From Nonomuraea spiralis (GTDB lineage Bacteria > Actinomycetota > Actinomycetes > Streptosporangiales > Streptosporangiaceae): a DNA stretch of 64,000 nucleotides. Location: the NCBI RefSeq assembly GCF_014648435.1, contig NZ_BMRC01000002.1, forward strand, positions 620,001 through 684,000. The letters run 5' to 3'. Positions 51,928 through 60,690 of this stretch are shown piece after piece. The number at the start of each line of letters is the position of its first letter. The first letter of the stretch is position 1. Both the position numbers and the translations under genes were made by a program. The notes beneath the pieces are model-generated. The model searched no databases, was not told the origin of the DNA, and saw only the letters and a program-made list of their open reading frames with translations.

Positions 51928-51974
51928 AAGCCTGTGCCGGAACGCCCTTGCCAGTCCGTTCCGGCACACGGCTT
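51928..51974. terminator. bidirectional terminator between convergent genes
   Basis: AAGCC plus GTGCCGGAACG on the left and CGTTCCGGCAC plus GGCTT on the right, about 17 bp of stem with one bulge, between the stop at 51862 (plus) and 51984 (minus). It can serve both. Confidence 0.75.
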
Positions 51975-51983
51975 GTTCTCATG

Positions 51984-54482
51984 TCAGAGCCGGTTGAGCC
52001 CGAGCACGTGCAGCACGGCCCGGCCCTCCTCGTCGGAGGCGGTCAGGTCGACCTGGGCGTCGATGCCCCAGTCGGCGTCGCCGGCCGGATCCTTGATCGT
52101 CTGGCGTACCCGCCACAGGCCGCTCTCCTCCTCGATCCGCAGCAGCGCGGGCCCGCGCGCGTCGGCGTCGGTGAAGATCTCCTCGTGGTCGGCGTAGTAG
52201 GCGTCGAGCGCCGCGCCCCAGTCGACGTCGGGGGCCAGCTCCTCCAGCTCGTCCTCCTTCTCGACGGCGCACAGCTCGACCAGCCGGAACATGGCGTTGC
52301 GCACCAGCACCCGGAAGGCCCGCGGGTTGGCCGTGACCGGCCGCACCTTGGTCTCCAGCTGCGCCTGGCGCTCCAGCGCCTCCTCGGGGTTGGTGAGCTT
52401 CTCCCACTCGTCGATCAGCGAGGAGTCGACCTGCCGGACCAGCTCGCCCAGCCACTCGATGAGGTCGACCAGGTCCTCGGTCTTCAGGTGCTCGGGCACG
52501 GTACGCGACAACGTGCGGTAGGCGTCGGCCAGGTAGCGCAGCACCGTGCCCTCGGAGCGGGCCAGCTCGTAGAACTGGATGTACTCGCCGAACGTCATGG
52601 CCCGCTCGAACATGTCGCGCACCACCGACTTCGGGCTGACGGTGTAGTCGCCGACCCACGGGTGGCCGCGCCGGTAGGTCTCGTACGCGCCGAGCAGCAG
52701 GGCGTCGAGCGGCATCGGGTACATGACCTCGGCGAGCGCCTCCATACGCTCTTCGTACTCGAGGCCGTCGGCCTTCATCTGGGCGACCGCCTCGCCGCGC
52801 GCCTTCTTCAGCTGGGCCGACAGGATCTGGCGGGGGTCGTCGAGGATGGACTCGACGATGGAGACCATGTCGAGCGCGTAGGAGGGCGACTCGCGGTCGA
52901 GCAGGTCGAAGGCGGCCAGCGCGAACGTCGACAGCGCCTGGTTGAGCGCGAAGTCCTCCTGCAGCTCGATCGTCAGCCGGGCCCGGCGGCCCTGCTCGTC
53001 GGGCTCGGCGAACTGCTCGACGATGCCGCCGGCCAGCAGCGAGCGGTAGATCGCGATGGCCTGGCTGATGTGCCGCCGCTGCCACTTGCGGTCTTCGTGG
53101 TTGTCGGTCAGCAGGTGTTTCATCGCCTGGAAGCAGTCGCCCGGCCGGTTGATCACGGCCAGCAACATCGCGTTGCTCACCTTGAAACGCGAGTTGAGCG
53201 GCTCGGGCTCGGCCTGCTGGAGCTTCTCGAACGTCTCCTCGCTCCACCCGACGAACCCCTCCGGCGGCTTCTTGCGCGCGTAGCCGCGCCGCCGCTTGGG
53301 ATCGTCGCCGATCTTGGCCAGGGCCTTGGCGTTCTCGATGTCGTGCTCGGGGGCCTGGCAGGCGACGTAGCCGATGGTGTCGAAGCCCGCGCGGCCGGCC
53401 CGGCCGGCGATCTGGTGGAACTCGCGGGCGCGCAGCCGGCGCACCTTGTTGCCGTCGTACTTGGACAGGGCGGTGAACAGGACCGTGCGGATCGGCACGT
53501 TGACGCCGACGCCGAGCGTGTCGGTGCCGCAGATGACCTTCAGCAGCCCGGCCTGGGCCAGCCGCTCCACCAGCCGCCGGTATTTGGGCAGCATGCCCGC
53601 GTGGTGGACGCCGATGCCGTGCTTGACCAGCCGCGACAGCGCCCGGCCGAACCGGGTGGTGAACCGGAAGCCGCCGATCATCGCGGCGATGGCCTCCTTC
53701 TCGGCCTTGGTCGCCATGTTGATCGACATCAGCGCCTGGGCCCGCTCCATGGCCGCGGCCTGCGTGAAGTGCACGACGTAGACGGGGGCCTGCCCGGTGG
53801 TGAGCATCTCCTCCAGCGACTCGTGCAGCGGCGTCATCCGGTACGAGTACACCAGCGGCACCGGCCGCTCGGCGTGCTTGACCACCGACGTCGGCCGGCC
53901 GGTGCGCCTGGTCAGGTCGCGCTCGAACATCGACACGTCGCCGAGCGTCGCCGACATCAGCACGAACTGCACGTCGGGCAGCTCCAGCAGCGGCACCTGC
54001 CAGGCCCACCCGCGGTCGGGCTCGGCGTAGAAGTGGAACTCGTCCATGACGACCTGGCCGATGTCGGCCGCCGCGCCGTCGCGCAGGGCCACGTTGGCCA
54101 GGATCTCGGCGGTGCAGCAGATGATCGGCGCGCCCGGGTTGACGCTGGCGTCGCCGGTCATCATGCCGACGTTCGCGGTGCCGAAGACGGCGCACAGGTC
54201 GAAGAACTTCTCCGACACCAGCGCCTTGATCGGCGCGGTGTAGAACGTGCGCACGTCACGGGTCAGCGCGGCGAAGTGCGCCCCGGCGGCCACCAGCGAC
54301 TTTCCCGAGCCGGTCGGCGTCGCGAGGATCAGGTTGCTGCCGGAGACGACCTCGATGAGGGCCTCCTCCTGGGCGGGATAGAGCGTGAGCCCCCGTTCGG
54401 CGTTCCAGGCGACGAACGCGTCGAAGATGGCGTCGGGGTCGGCGTCGATGTCCTCGGGCAGGCGGTCAACGAGAAGGCTCAC
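51984..54482 (-). CDS. DEAD/DEAH-box RNA helicase, DUF3516 C-terminus
   Basis: 832-residue superfamily 2 helicase common in actinobacteria. Motif I PTGSGKS, Ia TAPIKAL, II DEFH, III SATLGD, then HHAGMLPKYRRLVERLAQAGLLKVICGTDTLGVGVNVPIRTVLF (IV-V) and the arginine motif QIAGRAGRAG. The C-terminal about 400 residues (from KRRRGYARKKPPEGFVGW) form the DUF3516 region. Ski2/HelY-like roles in RNA metabolism are suggested by relatives; the exact role here is unknown. A 9-bp gap separates a PAT gene's region upstream. Confidence 0.93.
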   Translation of the reverse strand: MSLLVDRLPEDIDADPDAIFDAFVAWNAERGLTLYPAQEEALIEVVSGSNLILATPTGSGKSLVAAGAHFAALTRDVRTFYTAPIKALVSEKFFDLCAVFGTANVGMMTGDASVNPGAPIICCTAEILANVALRDGAAADIGQVVMDEFHFYAEPDRGWAWQVPLLELPDVQFVLMSATLGDVSMFERDLTRRTGRPTSVVKHAERPVPLVYSYRMTPLHESLEEMLTTGQAPVYVVHFTQAAAMERAQALMSINMATKAEKEAIAAMIGGFRFTTRFGRALSRLVKHGIGVHHAGMLPKYRRLVERLAQAGLLKVICGTDTLGVGVNVPIRTVLFTALSKYDGNKVRRLRAREFHQIAGRAGRAGFDTIGYVACQAPEHDIENAKALAKIGDDPKRRRGYARKKPPEGFVGWSEETFEKLQQAEPEPLNSRFKVSNAMLLAVINRPGDCFQAMKHLLTDNHEDRKWQRRHISQAIAIYRSLLAGGIVEQFAEPDEQGRRARLTIELQEDFALNQALSTFALAAFDLLDRESPSYALDMVSIVESILDDPRQILSAQLKKARGEAVAQMKADGLEYEERMEALAEVMYPMPLDALLLGAYETYRRGHPWVGDYTVSPKSVVRDMFERAMTFGEYIQFYELARSEGTVLRYLADAYRTLSRTVPEHLKTEDLVDLIEWLGELVRQVDSSLIDEWEKLTNPEEALERQAQLETKVRPVTANPRAFRVLVRNAMFRLVELCAVEKEDELEELAPDVDWGAALDAYYADHEEIFTDADARGPALLRIEEESGLWRVRQTIKDPAGDADWGIDAQVDLTASDEEGRAVLHVLGLNRL

Positions 54483-54528
54483 GGTGTCTATCCTGCCGAA
54501 GTTTGCCGTGTGGTCGAACCCGGCACCC

Positions 54529-55026
54529 TCATCTCAGGTCAAGTTGCATCAGCAAGGTGTCGATCCAGCGGCCGTGTTTGAACCCCACGTTCCTCAGCCG
54601 TCCCGCCTCCTCGAAGCCGAAGGCGGCGTGCAGCCGCCGCGAGGCCGGGTCGCCGCCGTCGGCGATCACCGCGATCAGGGAGCGCGCCTCGGTCGCCGAC
54701 GTACGCCGGATCAGCTCGCCCAGCAGCAGGCGGCCGAGCCCGCGGCCGGTGTGCCCGGGAGCGAGGTAGATCGAGTCCTCCAGGCTGTGGCGGTAGGCGG
54801 GCTTGGGCCGGTACTGGCTGACGTAGGCGTACCCGGCGACCACGCCGTCCGCCTCGGCCACCAGGAACGGCAGCCCCGCCGCCGCGACGGCCACCGCCTT
54901 GGCCCGCCACTCGGCGTCCCCCGGCGGCGTCTCGTCGAACGTGGCCACGCCGCCGGTCACGTAATGGGCGTAGATGGCGGTCACGGCGGGCACGTCGTCC
55001 CCGGCGAGGGCGCGAATCATCGTCAT
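54529..55026 (-). CDS. PAT-type GNAT acetyltransferase (phosphinothricin acetyltransferase-like)
   Basis: 165-residue acetyltransferase resembling phosphinothricin/methionine-sulfone N-acetyltransferases: RALAGDDVPAVTAIYAHYVTGGVATFDETPP, VAEADGVVAGYAYVSQYRPKPAYRHSLEDSIYLAPGHTGRGLGRLLLGELIRR, GGDPASRRLHAAFGFEEAGRLRNVGFKHGRWIDTLLMQLDL. Housekeeping relatives detoxify methionine sulfoximine, so self-resistance is not implied. Single gene. Confidence 0.92.
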   Translation of the reverse strand: MTMIRALAGDDVPAVTAIYAHYVTGGVATFDETPPGDAEWRAKAVAVAAAGLPFLVAEADGVVAGYAYVSQYRPKPAYRHSLEDSIYLAPGHTGRGLGRLLLGELIRRTSATEARSLIAVIADGGDPASRRLHAAFGFEEAGRLRNVGFKHGRWIDTLLMQLDLR

Positions 55027-55063
55027 GGCCTCCGATTGTGGCCCGGGGCAGATGTCGCCGGTG

Positions 55064-56317
55064 TTACACGCGGGCCTTGGGCGCGGTCATCAGCAGGCCG
55101 CCGAGCAGCGCCAGCACCGCCAGGAACGGGCCGCCGCCCGGGGCGAACCCGCCCACGGTCAGCGTCAGCAGCCCGGCCCCGACCAGCCCGGCGGCCACCA
55201 GCATGGCCCGCGGACCGGCGTTCCCGTACGGCAGCGAGGGCGGCGTCTCGAACCGGGCGAACAGCCGTACCAGCCCCGACATGACCAGGCACAACATGCC
55301 GAACCAGACCGGCCACCCGGCGAACCAGAACAGGCTGCCCGGCTCGGGCGTCTCGACGCCGAGCAGGACCACGACCACGCCGGTCACGGCGAACAGTGCG
55401 GGCATGTGCCACAGGTAGACCGTCATGATGCGCGGCCCGGCCCAGTCCAGCACCCGGCGCAGCGGCAACCGGACCAGCCGGGGACGCAGCAGCGTGGCCA
55501 GGCCGATCTGGCCGATGCCGACGGCCAGGATGGCCAGCGTGGGCGGGGCCATGTTCGACATCTCGGCGCCGGGCAGTCCGATCATGCTGCCGGGGTAGGG
55601 GCCGAACCCCACCAGCAGCGCCGCCGCGCCGAACCCGCCGGCCGCCATCAGCGCGGGCAGCCGCACCCGTCCCTCGGCGTAGAAGAAGCCGATCTGGTGC
55701 ACCGCCAGCCACACGAAGACGATGTTCAGGTAACCGGCCGCCTCCACGCCGGTCGAGAAGCGCGCCAGGTCGGTCAGCGCCGCCCCGGCCGCCAGCACGA
55801 CCGGGACGAGCACGCCGTACCGGCGGTGCAGGCGCAGCGCGTACGGCGTGACCGTGACCGCGATCAGGTACACGGCCAGGAACCACAACAACTGCCCGGT
55901 CAGCTTCGCGCCCACCTCCAGCGGCTGGTCCGGCACCCCCAGCGTGAGCAGCACGTGGGGGAGCGGGATCCAGACCGCCGCAAGGGGGAGCAACGGCCAG
56001 GCGAGCCTCCGCAACCGCCCGGCCAGCCACTCCTGGTCGCTCTTCGCCGACCGCCCCCGGCTGATCGCGTTGGCCGCGCCGCCGGCGAAGAACACCAGCG
56101 GCATGACCTGGCTGAGCCACGTCACCACCCACACCCCCGGGGTGGACAACGCGTTGCCCGTGGTCAGCCGCCCGCCCTCGTAGGACAGGACGGGGATCGT
56201 CCAGTGCTGGAGCACGATGAGCGCCATGCCCAGCACCCGCAACAGGTCGATGAACGGGTCCCTTCCCGTCGTACGCGGCGCCGCAACCGGCGCGGGACGG
56301 TCGAGCAGGACGGTCAT
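55064..56317 (-). CDS. acyltransferase-3 family membrane protein
   Basis: 417-residue integral membrane acyltransferase with about ten helices. N-terminus FIDLLRVLGMALIVLQHWTIPVLSYEGGRL is the acyltransferase-3 motif (R-x10-H; the catalytic His is H in QHW). Later FIYVFFAG-like VMPLVFFAGGAANAISRGRS completes the pattern. It O-acylates a surface glycan, lipid or secondary metabolite of unknown identity. ATG 56317 with GAGG upstream. Divergent from the sensor kinase; a shared palindrome at 56427 might affect both. Confidence 0.88.
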   Translation of the reverse strand: MTVLLDRPAPVAAPRTTGRDPFIDLLRVLGMALIVLQHWTIPVLSYEGGRLTTGNALSTPGVWVVTWLSQVMPLVFFAGGAANAISRGRSAKSDQEWLAGRLRRLAWPLLPLAAVWIPLPHVLLTLGVPDQPLEVGAKLTGQLLWFLAVYLIAVTVTPYALRLHRRYGVLVPVVLAAGAALTDLARFSTGVEAAGYLNIVFVWLAVHQIGFFYAEGRVRLPALMAAGGFGAAALLVGFGPYPGSMIGLPGAEMSNMAPPTLAILAVGIGQIGLATLLRPRLVRLPLRRVLDWAGPRIMTVYLWHMPALFAVTGVVVVLLGVETPEPGSLFWFAGWPVWFGMLCLVMSGLVRLFARFETPPSLPYGNAGPRAMLVAAGLVGAGLLTLTVGGFAPGGGPFLAVLALLGGLLMTAPKARV

Positions 56318-56426
56318 GGGGAGCCTCGTTTCGGCGGGGAGCGGATGACTCAAGGCTTCCGTCCCGGCCGCCCGCGCACATTGCCGCGGACCACCCTGTT
56401 GAGGTCGAGATCACACCACCCCCGGG

Positions 56427-56444
56427 GGTAGGGCTGGCCCTACC
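56427..56444. promoter_or_regulatory. response-regulator-type palindrome
   Basis: GGTAGGGC-TG-GCCCTACC, perfect 18-bp dyad 56 bp before the sensor kinase ATG and 110 bp from the divergent acyltransferase ATG. It fits autoregulation by the NarL-type response regulator encoded next door. Confidence 0.6.
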
Positions 56445-56500
56445 TCCACATGCCTGCGTACCTGCTCGTCCCGCTCTGCCGGGGGACTTAGCCTGGCTGC

Positions 56501-57748
56501 ATGCGCTCCCTCATGAGGCGTGTCCTCCTCGACACCCGCTACACGCTGGTCGGATTCCCGACGGCCGTCATCGGCTTCGTGCTCATGATCGCCGGTTTCG
56601 CCGCCGGGGTCGGCACCGCGGTGGTGTGGATCGGCGTGCCGCTGCTGGCCGGCACGCTCCTCGTCGCGCGGGGCTTCGCCGACGCCGAGCGCGGCTGGTT
56701 GTCGGACGTGCTCAAGAGGCCGCCCGTACGGCCGCGGTACCGTCCGGCGCCCGAGGGCGCGGGCCGCTTCCGCCGGATCGTGAACCCGCTGACCAACGGT
56801 CAGTCGTGGCTCGACCTGCTGCACGGCATCCTGAACTTCCCGTTCGCGATCCTGGCGTTCGTGCTGACCGTGGTGTTCTGGGCGATCCCGATCGCCGGGC
56901 TGACGTACCCGCTCTACGGCATCATCACCTCGCGCATCCCCGGCAACGTCGAGCTGCCCGAGCTGCTCGGGATCGGCACCGGCTACACGGTCAACGCGAT
57001 CTTCTACGTCTCGCTCGGCCTGCTCTTCGCGCTGCTGATGCCGTTCATGGTGCGCGGGGCCGCGCTGGTCAGGGCCGGGCTGGGCCGGGCGCTGCTGACC
57101 GGCGTCGCCGAGCTCCAGGAGCGCATCGACGACCTGGCCGAGGGCCGCGCGGCGGCCGTCTCGGCCGAGGCCAACGCGCTGCGCAAGCTGGAGCGCGACA
57201 TCCACGACGGCCCGCAGCAGCGCCTGGTCTCGCTGGCCATGGAGCTGTCCAGGGCGCAGCGGCAGCTCGCCAAGGACCCGCAGGCCGCCTCGGACACGAT
57301 CAGCTCGGCGATCAGCGCCACCCGTGAGACGCTCGACGAGCTGCGCGCGCTCTCGCGCGGCATCGCGCCGCCCATCCTGTCCGACCGCGGCCTCGCGCCC
57401 GCCCTGGCCGCCCTGGCGGGCCGCTGCACGGTGCCGGTCGACCTCGACGTGCAGACCGTGGGCCGCTTCCAGGCCGCCGTCGAGAACGCGATCTACTTCG
57501 TCTGCGCCGAGACCCTCACGAACGTGGCCAAACACAGCCGCGCCACGATCTGCACCGTTCAGCTCGTCCGCATCGGTGACATCCTCATGCTCACGATCGG
57601 GGATGATGGGGTGGGCGGCGCACACGTCGCCAAGGGACACGGCCTGGCCGGTCTGGCCGACCGGCTCCGCGCCGTTGACGGGGAGCTCACCGTACGGTCG
57701 CCGGACGGCGGGCCGACAGTGATCGTGGCGGAGGTGCCGTGCGCGTAG
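56501..57748 (+). CDS. sensor histidine kinase (HisKA_3/NarX-type)
   Basis: 415-residue membrane kinase. The N-terminal membrane sensor module has four helices in two pairs (GFPTAVIGFVLMIAGFAAGVGTAVVWIGVPLLAGTLLV; WLDLLHGILNFPFAILAFVLTVVFWAIPIAGLTYPLYG), plus a third block at about 170-190. The dimerisation/phospho-acceptor box is RKLERDIHDGPQQRLVSLAMEL (His in DIHD), and the ATP-binding GHKL part has NAIYFVCAETLTNVAKHSRA and GDDGVGGAHVAKGHGLAGLADRL. It overlaps the response-regulator start by 10 bp, so the two are a two-component pair. Confidence 0.94.
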   Translation: MRSLMRRVLLDTRYTLVGFPTAVIGFVLMIAGFAAGVGTAVVWIGVPLLAGTLLVARGFADAERGWLSDVLKRPPVRPRYRPAPEGAGRFRRIVNPLTNGQSWLDLLHGILNFPFAILAFVLTVVFWAIPIAGLTYPLYGIITSRIPGNVELPELLGIGTGYTVNAIFYVSLGLLFALLMPFMVRGAALVRAGLGRALLTGVAELQERIDDLAEGRAAAVSAEANALRKLERDIHDGPQQRLVSLAMELSRAQRQLAKDPQAASDTISSAISATRETLDELRALSRGIAPPILSDRGLAPALAALAGRCTVPVDLDVQTVGRFQAAVENAIYFVCAETLTNVAKHSRATICTVQLVRIGDILMLTIGDDGVGGAHVAKGHGLAGLADRLRAVDGELTVRSPDGGPTVIVAEVPCA

Positions 57749-58386
57749 TCGTGGCCGATGACGCGGTTCTGATCAGGGAGGGCCTGGTCAGGCTGCTCGA
57801 GGAGTTCGGCTGCGAGGTGGTCGCCACCGTGGGGGACGGCGACGCCCTCGTCGAGGCGGTCGTCGAGCACAGACCGGACGTGTCGGTGGTCGACGTGCGC
57901 ATGCCGCCGTCGTTCACCGACGAGGGGCTCAGGGCGGCGGTCGAGGCCCGGAACAGGGTGCCCGGCGCCCCGGTGCTCATCCTGTCGCAGTACGTCGAGG
58001 TCTCCTACGCCGACGACCTGCTGGCCGACGCCCGCGGCGCGGTGGGTTACCTGCTGAAGGACCGGGTCGTCGACGTCGACGAGTTCCTGGAGGGCCTGCG
58101 GCGGGTGGCGGCGGGAGGCACCGTCTTCGATCCGCAGGTGGTGTCCCAGTTGATGGTGCGCAGACGCAAGGACGACCCGCTGGCGCAGCTCACGCCGCGC
58201 GAGCGCGAGGTGCTCGGGCTCATGGCCGAGGGCAGGTCGAACCCGGCCATCGGACGGCAGCTCGTGATCAGTGACGGCGCCGTGGAGAAGCACATCAGGA
58301 GCATCTTCAACAAGCTCGGCCTCTACGCCGACGACAGCGACCAGCACCGCCGCGTGCTCGCCGTGCTGACGTACCTGAGGTCCTGA
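57739..58386 (+). CDS. NarL/LuxR-type response regulator
   Basis: 215-residue regulator. The receiver has VVVADDAVLIREGLVRLLEEFGCEVV (acidic pair), a phospho-Asp in VSVVDVRMPP, and the Lys in YLLKDRV. The LuxR helix-turn-helix is LTPREREVLGLMAEGRSNPAIGRQLVISDGAVEKHIRSIFNKLGL. GTG 57739 lies inside the kinase end. Output genes unknown; the acyltransferase and its own operon are candidates. Confidence 0.94.
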   Translation: MRVVVADDAVLIREGLVRLLEEFGCEVVATVGDGDALVEAVVEHRPDVSVVDVRMPPSFTDEGLRAAVEARNRVPGAPVLILSQYVEVSYADDLLADARGAVGYLLKDRVVDVDEFLEGLRRVAAGGTVFDPQVVSQLMVRRRKDDPLAQLTPREREVLGLMAEGRSNPAIGRQLVISDGAVEKHIRSIFNKLGLYADDSDQHRRVLAVLTYLRS

Positions 58387-58455
58387 CCCCTCGGCCGGGC
58401 CCGCCGGAGCGGCGCTCGCCGCTCTCCGGTCCCTCCTGGCCCACGAGGGGTCGCC

Positions 58456-58490
58456 GGCCGGTCCGCGCGGCGTCGCGCGCGGAGCCGGCC
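58456..58490. terminator. hairpin terminator between convergent genes
   Basis: GGCCGG plus CCGCGCG pairing with CGCGCGG plus CCGGCC, one bulge, between the response regulator (ends 58386) and the mIHF-like gene (ends 58501). Confidence 0.6.
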
Positions 58491-58500
58491 GCCCGGGTGT

Positions 58501-58806
58501 CTAGCCGAGCGCGTCGACCAGCTTCTTGCGCTGCTGGGCGCCCAGGCCGCCGAGACGGCGCTTCTCGTCGACGCCGGCCTCCTCCATCAGCGCGGTGGCC
58601 TTGGCCGGGCCGACGCCCTTGACGGCGCGCAGGGCCTGGGACACCTTGATCTTCTTGGCGATGTCGTCGTCACGCTCAAGGAGCTGGGCGAAGGTCAGCT
58701 CGCCCGCCTTGACCTTGGCGAGCAGGGCCGTACGGGCCGCGCGGGCCTCGGCCGCCTTCGCCAGAGCCGCCTGACGCTGCTCGGGGGTGAGAGTGGGAAG
58801 TGCCAT
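58501..58806 (-). CDS. actinobacterial integration-host-factor-like protein (mIHF paralogue)
   Basis: 101-residue DNA-binding protein of the mIHF type: MALPTLTPEQRQAALAKAAEARAARTALLAKVKAGELTF, then IGKMKV-like IAKKIKVSQALRAVKGVGPAKATALMEEAGVDEKRRLGGLGAQQRKKLVDAL. Helix-two-turns-helix residues KxGVGPAKA and RRLGGLG match the family. The canonical gene usually lies beside gmk/rpoZ, so this is probably a second copy. ATG 58806 with GAGGAG upstream. A palindrome CGGGAAA-gtg-TTTCCCG lies 28 bp before the start. Confidence 0.88.
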   Translation of the reverse strand: MALPTLTPEQRQAALAKAAEARAARTALLAKVKAGELTFAQLLERDDDIAKKIKVSQALRAVKGVGPAKATALMEEAGVDEKRRLGGLGAQQRKKLVDALG

Positions 58807-58833
58807 CTCGTCTTCTCCTCGGGGAGTTGGGTT

Positions 58834-58850
58834 CGGGAAAGTGTTTCCCG
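58834..58850. promoter_or_regulatory. palindrome upstream of mIHF-like gene
   Basis: CGGGAAA-GTG-TTTCCCG, 7-bp perfect arms, in the leader or promoter of the mIHF-like gene. Function unknown; may be an operator or leader hairpin. Confidence 0.4.
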
Positions 58851-58907
58851 TGGTGCAGTGGCTAATCATGGCGGATACCAGCGGTTCGTGTTGCGGAAAG
58901 CGCCCGC

Positions 58908-59312
58908 TCAACGTGTCCGCCACACCAGTGCGGCCGCTTCGGCGCACGCCACGTCCTGGGCGACCGTGCCTCCGCTGACCCCTACGCCGCCGACCACCCG
59001 TTCTCCCTCGCCGTAGTCCGCCCAGAGGGGGACACCCCCTCCGAAACAGACGTACCGGTCGCCTGCCAGACCGAACAGTTCCCCGCCCGGCGCCACCAGC
59101 GGGGCGAGCTCGGCAGTGGCCATGCGATGGGCCACCGAGGTGTACGCCTTGCCCGGCGCGAGCACCGGCCCCGCGATCTCCGCACCCGTCATACGCTGGA
59201 AAGACACCAGATGGCCGCCTCCGTCCACGACCGCCACGGAGACCAGCGCGCCCTCCCGGGCGGCCTGCTTCAGGGCGGCCTCGGTCATGCGGAGCGCGAG
59301 TTCGAGATCCAC
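58908..59312 (-). CDS. HbpS/GlcG-like haem-binding-family protein
   Basis: 134-residue GlcG/HbpS-fold protein: LELALRMTEAALKQAAREGALVSVAVVDGGGHLVSFQRMTGAEIAGPVLAPGKAYTSVAHRMATAEL, then FGLAGDRYVCFGGGVPLWADYGEGERVVGGVGVSGGTVAQDVACAEAA. Relatives bind haem or regulate glycolate and cobalamin-related genes; the Thr/His residues needed for haem are only partly visible, so binding is not claimed. GTG 59312 was preferred. No signal peptide is seen. Confidence 0.85.
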   Translation of the reverse strand: MDLELALRMTEAALKQAAREGALVSVAVVDGGGHLVSFQRMTGAEIAGPVLAPGKAYTSVAHRMATAELAPLVAPGGELFGLAGDRYVCFGGGVPLWADYGEGERVVGGVGVSGGTVAQDVACAEAAALVWRTR

Positions 59313-59437
59313 GCGTACCCACCCCCGTTGATGATCTTGAGCGTGTCGGGCCCCTCCATGCGTACAGCGCCGGGGACGGGGGGTGCAAGATCGCCTGGTC
59401 GGCGCTCGGACGGCGGTGGATGTTGCAGGATTTTCCG

Positions 59438-60667
59438 CTAGAGCGTGTAATGCGTCACATTTCGTGATTCGGGCGTGTCGGCGCCCTGGTCGGGGCGGGT
59501 TTCGCGCCATCTCTCCAGCCCTTCGGGGGTGAGGAAGGCGTCGAAGACGGACTCCATGGCGCCCAGCAGCGCGCCGCGCCAGCCCAGGGCGCCGGCCTCG
59601 ATCCGGGGCGGACGCTCACGGCGGATGGCCATCAGCGCGGGCCCGCAGGACTCCATCAGGGCCCCGCCCGCGCGCTCCCAGAACTCGGCGCCGAGCCCCG
59701 AGAGCGTGACGACCTCGGGATCGTGGGCGTTGACGAGGGCGGCGACGCCCAGGCCGAGCGCGCGGGCCCCGGCCTCGACCGCCTCCCGGCTGGTGGCCAG
59801 CACCTCCTCGGCCTGACGGCGGCCCCGCCCGCCCCCGTAGGCCAGGCCCACGTGGCGCAGCAGCGCGTTCGCGCCGACCTCCTGGCCCCAGCAGCCGGTC
59901 GCGCCGCACGCGCACGGCCGGTCGCCGCCGCCCAGCGGCATGTGGCCGAACTCCGCCCCCACACCGCTCGCGCCGGCCAGCGGCCGGCCGTCCACGACGA
60001 GGACGCCGCCGAGGTCGAAGTCCACGTGCAGGTGCAGGCCCACCCGTACGCCGCGCAGCCGTCCCCGCCGGGCCTCGGCCAGCGCGGCCAGGGCCGTGTC
60101 GTTGCCCACTGCGACCTGGTCCGGGCCGAGCCCGTGCGGCACGTCCGCCGATCCCAGGCCGAGCAGCCGCGGTACGTCCACCGAACGCCAGCCCAGGTGG
60201 GCGATGTCCACCAGCCCGTCGTGCCGTACCGGGCCGGCGAGCGCCACCCCGACGCCCACGACCCGCCGCGACAGGTGGCCGGCCACCGCCCGGCCCAGGG
60301 AGGCCAGGGCGCCTTCCGGGGTGCCGTCGTGCGGCCGGACCTCCAGCACGGTCACTCGGCCGCCCAGCTCGCACGCCGCCAGCTCCCAGGCGTCCTCGCG
60401 CACGTCGGCGGCGAGGGCCAGCGGGCCCAGCGGATGGGGGCCGGGCACCTGCGTGGGACGTCCCCTGGCGTGGCCGGAGGCGGGCTCCTCGTGCAGCAGG
60501 GCGTCCTCGGCCAGGCCCGCGACGAGCACCGACGCCGTGCCTCTGGCGAGGTTCAGGTCGCGGGTGAGCTGCGATCTCGTCCGGGTCGCCGCGCAGTCGT
60601 GCACGGCGCGCAGCAACCGGACCCGGTTGTGCGCGCGGAGTTCGCCGCTGGTCGTAGCACTCTTCAC
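59438..60667 (-). CDS. ROK-family transcriptional regulator
   Basis: 409-residue ROK repressor. N-terminal winged HTH (AHNRVRLLRAVHDCAATRTRSQLTRDLNLARGTASVLVAGLAEDALL), then the sugar-kinase-like ROK domain with the zinc motif GHMPLGGGDRPCACGATGCWGQEVG (Cys triplet intact). The glucokinase ATP/Gly motif reads DFDLGGVLVVDGR, not the kinase consensus GTGxGxG, in keeping with a regulator rather than an enzyme. It is divergent from an MFS gene, with starts 23 bp apart, so it likely controls it. Confidence 0.92.
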   Translation of the reverse strand: MKSATTSGELRAHNRVRLLRAVHDCAATRTRSQLTRDLNLARGTASVLVAGLAEDALLHEEPASGHARGRPTQVPGPHPLGPLALAADVREDAWELAACELGGRVTVLEVRPHDGTPEGALASLGRAVAGHLSRRVVGVGVALAGPVRHDGLVDIAHLGWRSVDVPRLLGLGSADVPHGLGPDQVAVGNDTALAALAEARRGRLRGVRVGLHLHVDFDLGGVLVVDGRPLAGASGVGAEFGHMPLGGGDRPCACGATGCWGQEVGANALLRHVGLAYGGGRGRRQAEEVLATSREAVEAGARALGLGVAALVNAHDPEVVTLSGLGAEFWERAGGALMESCGPALMAIRRERPPRIEAGALGWRGALLGAMESVFDAFLTPEGLERWRETRPDQGADTPESRNVTHYTL

Positions 60668-60690
60668 AACTCTCAGTTTATGCTCTTGCC

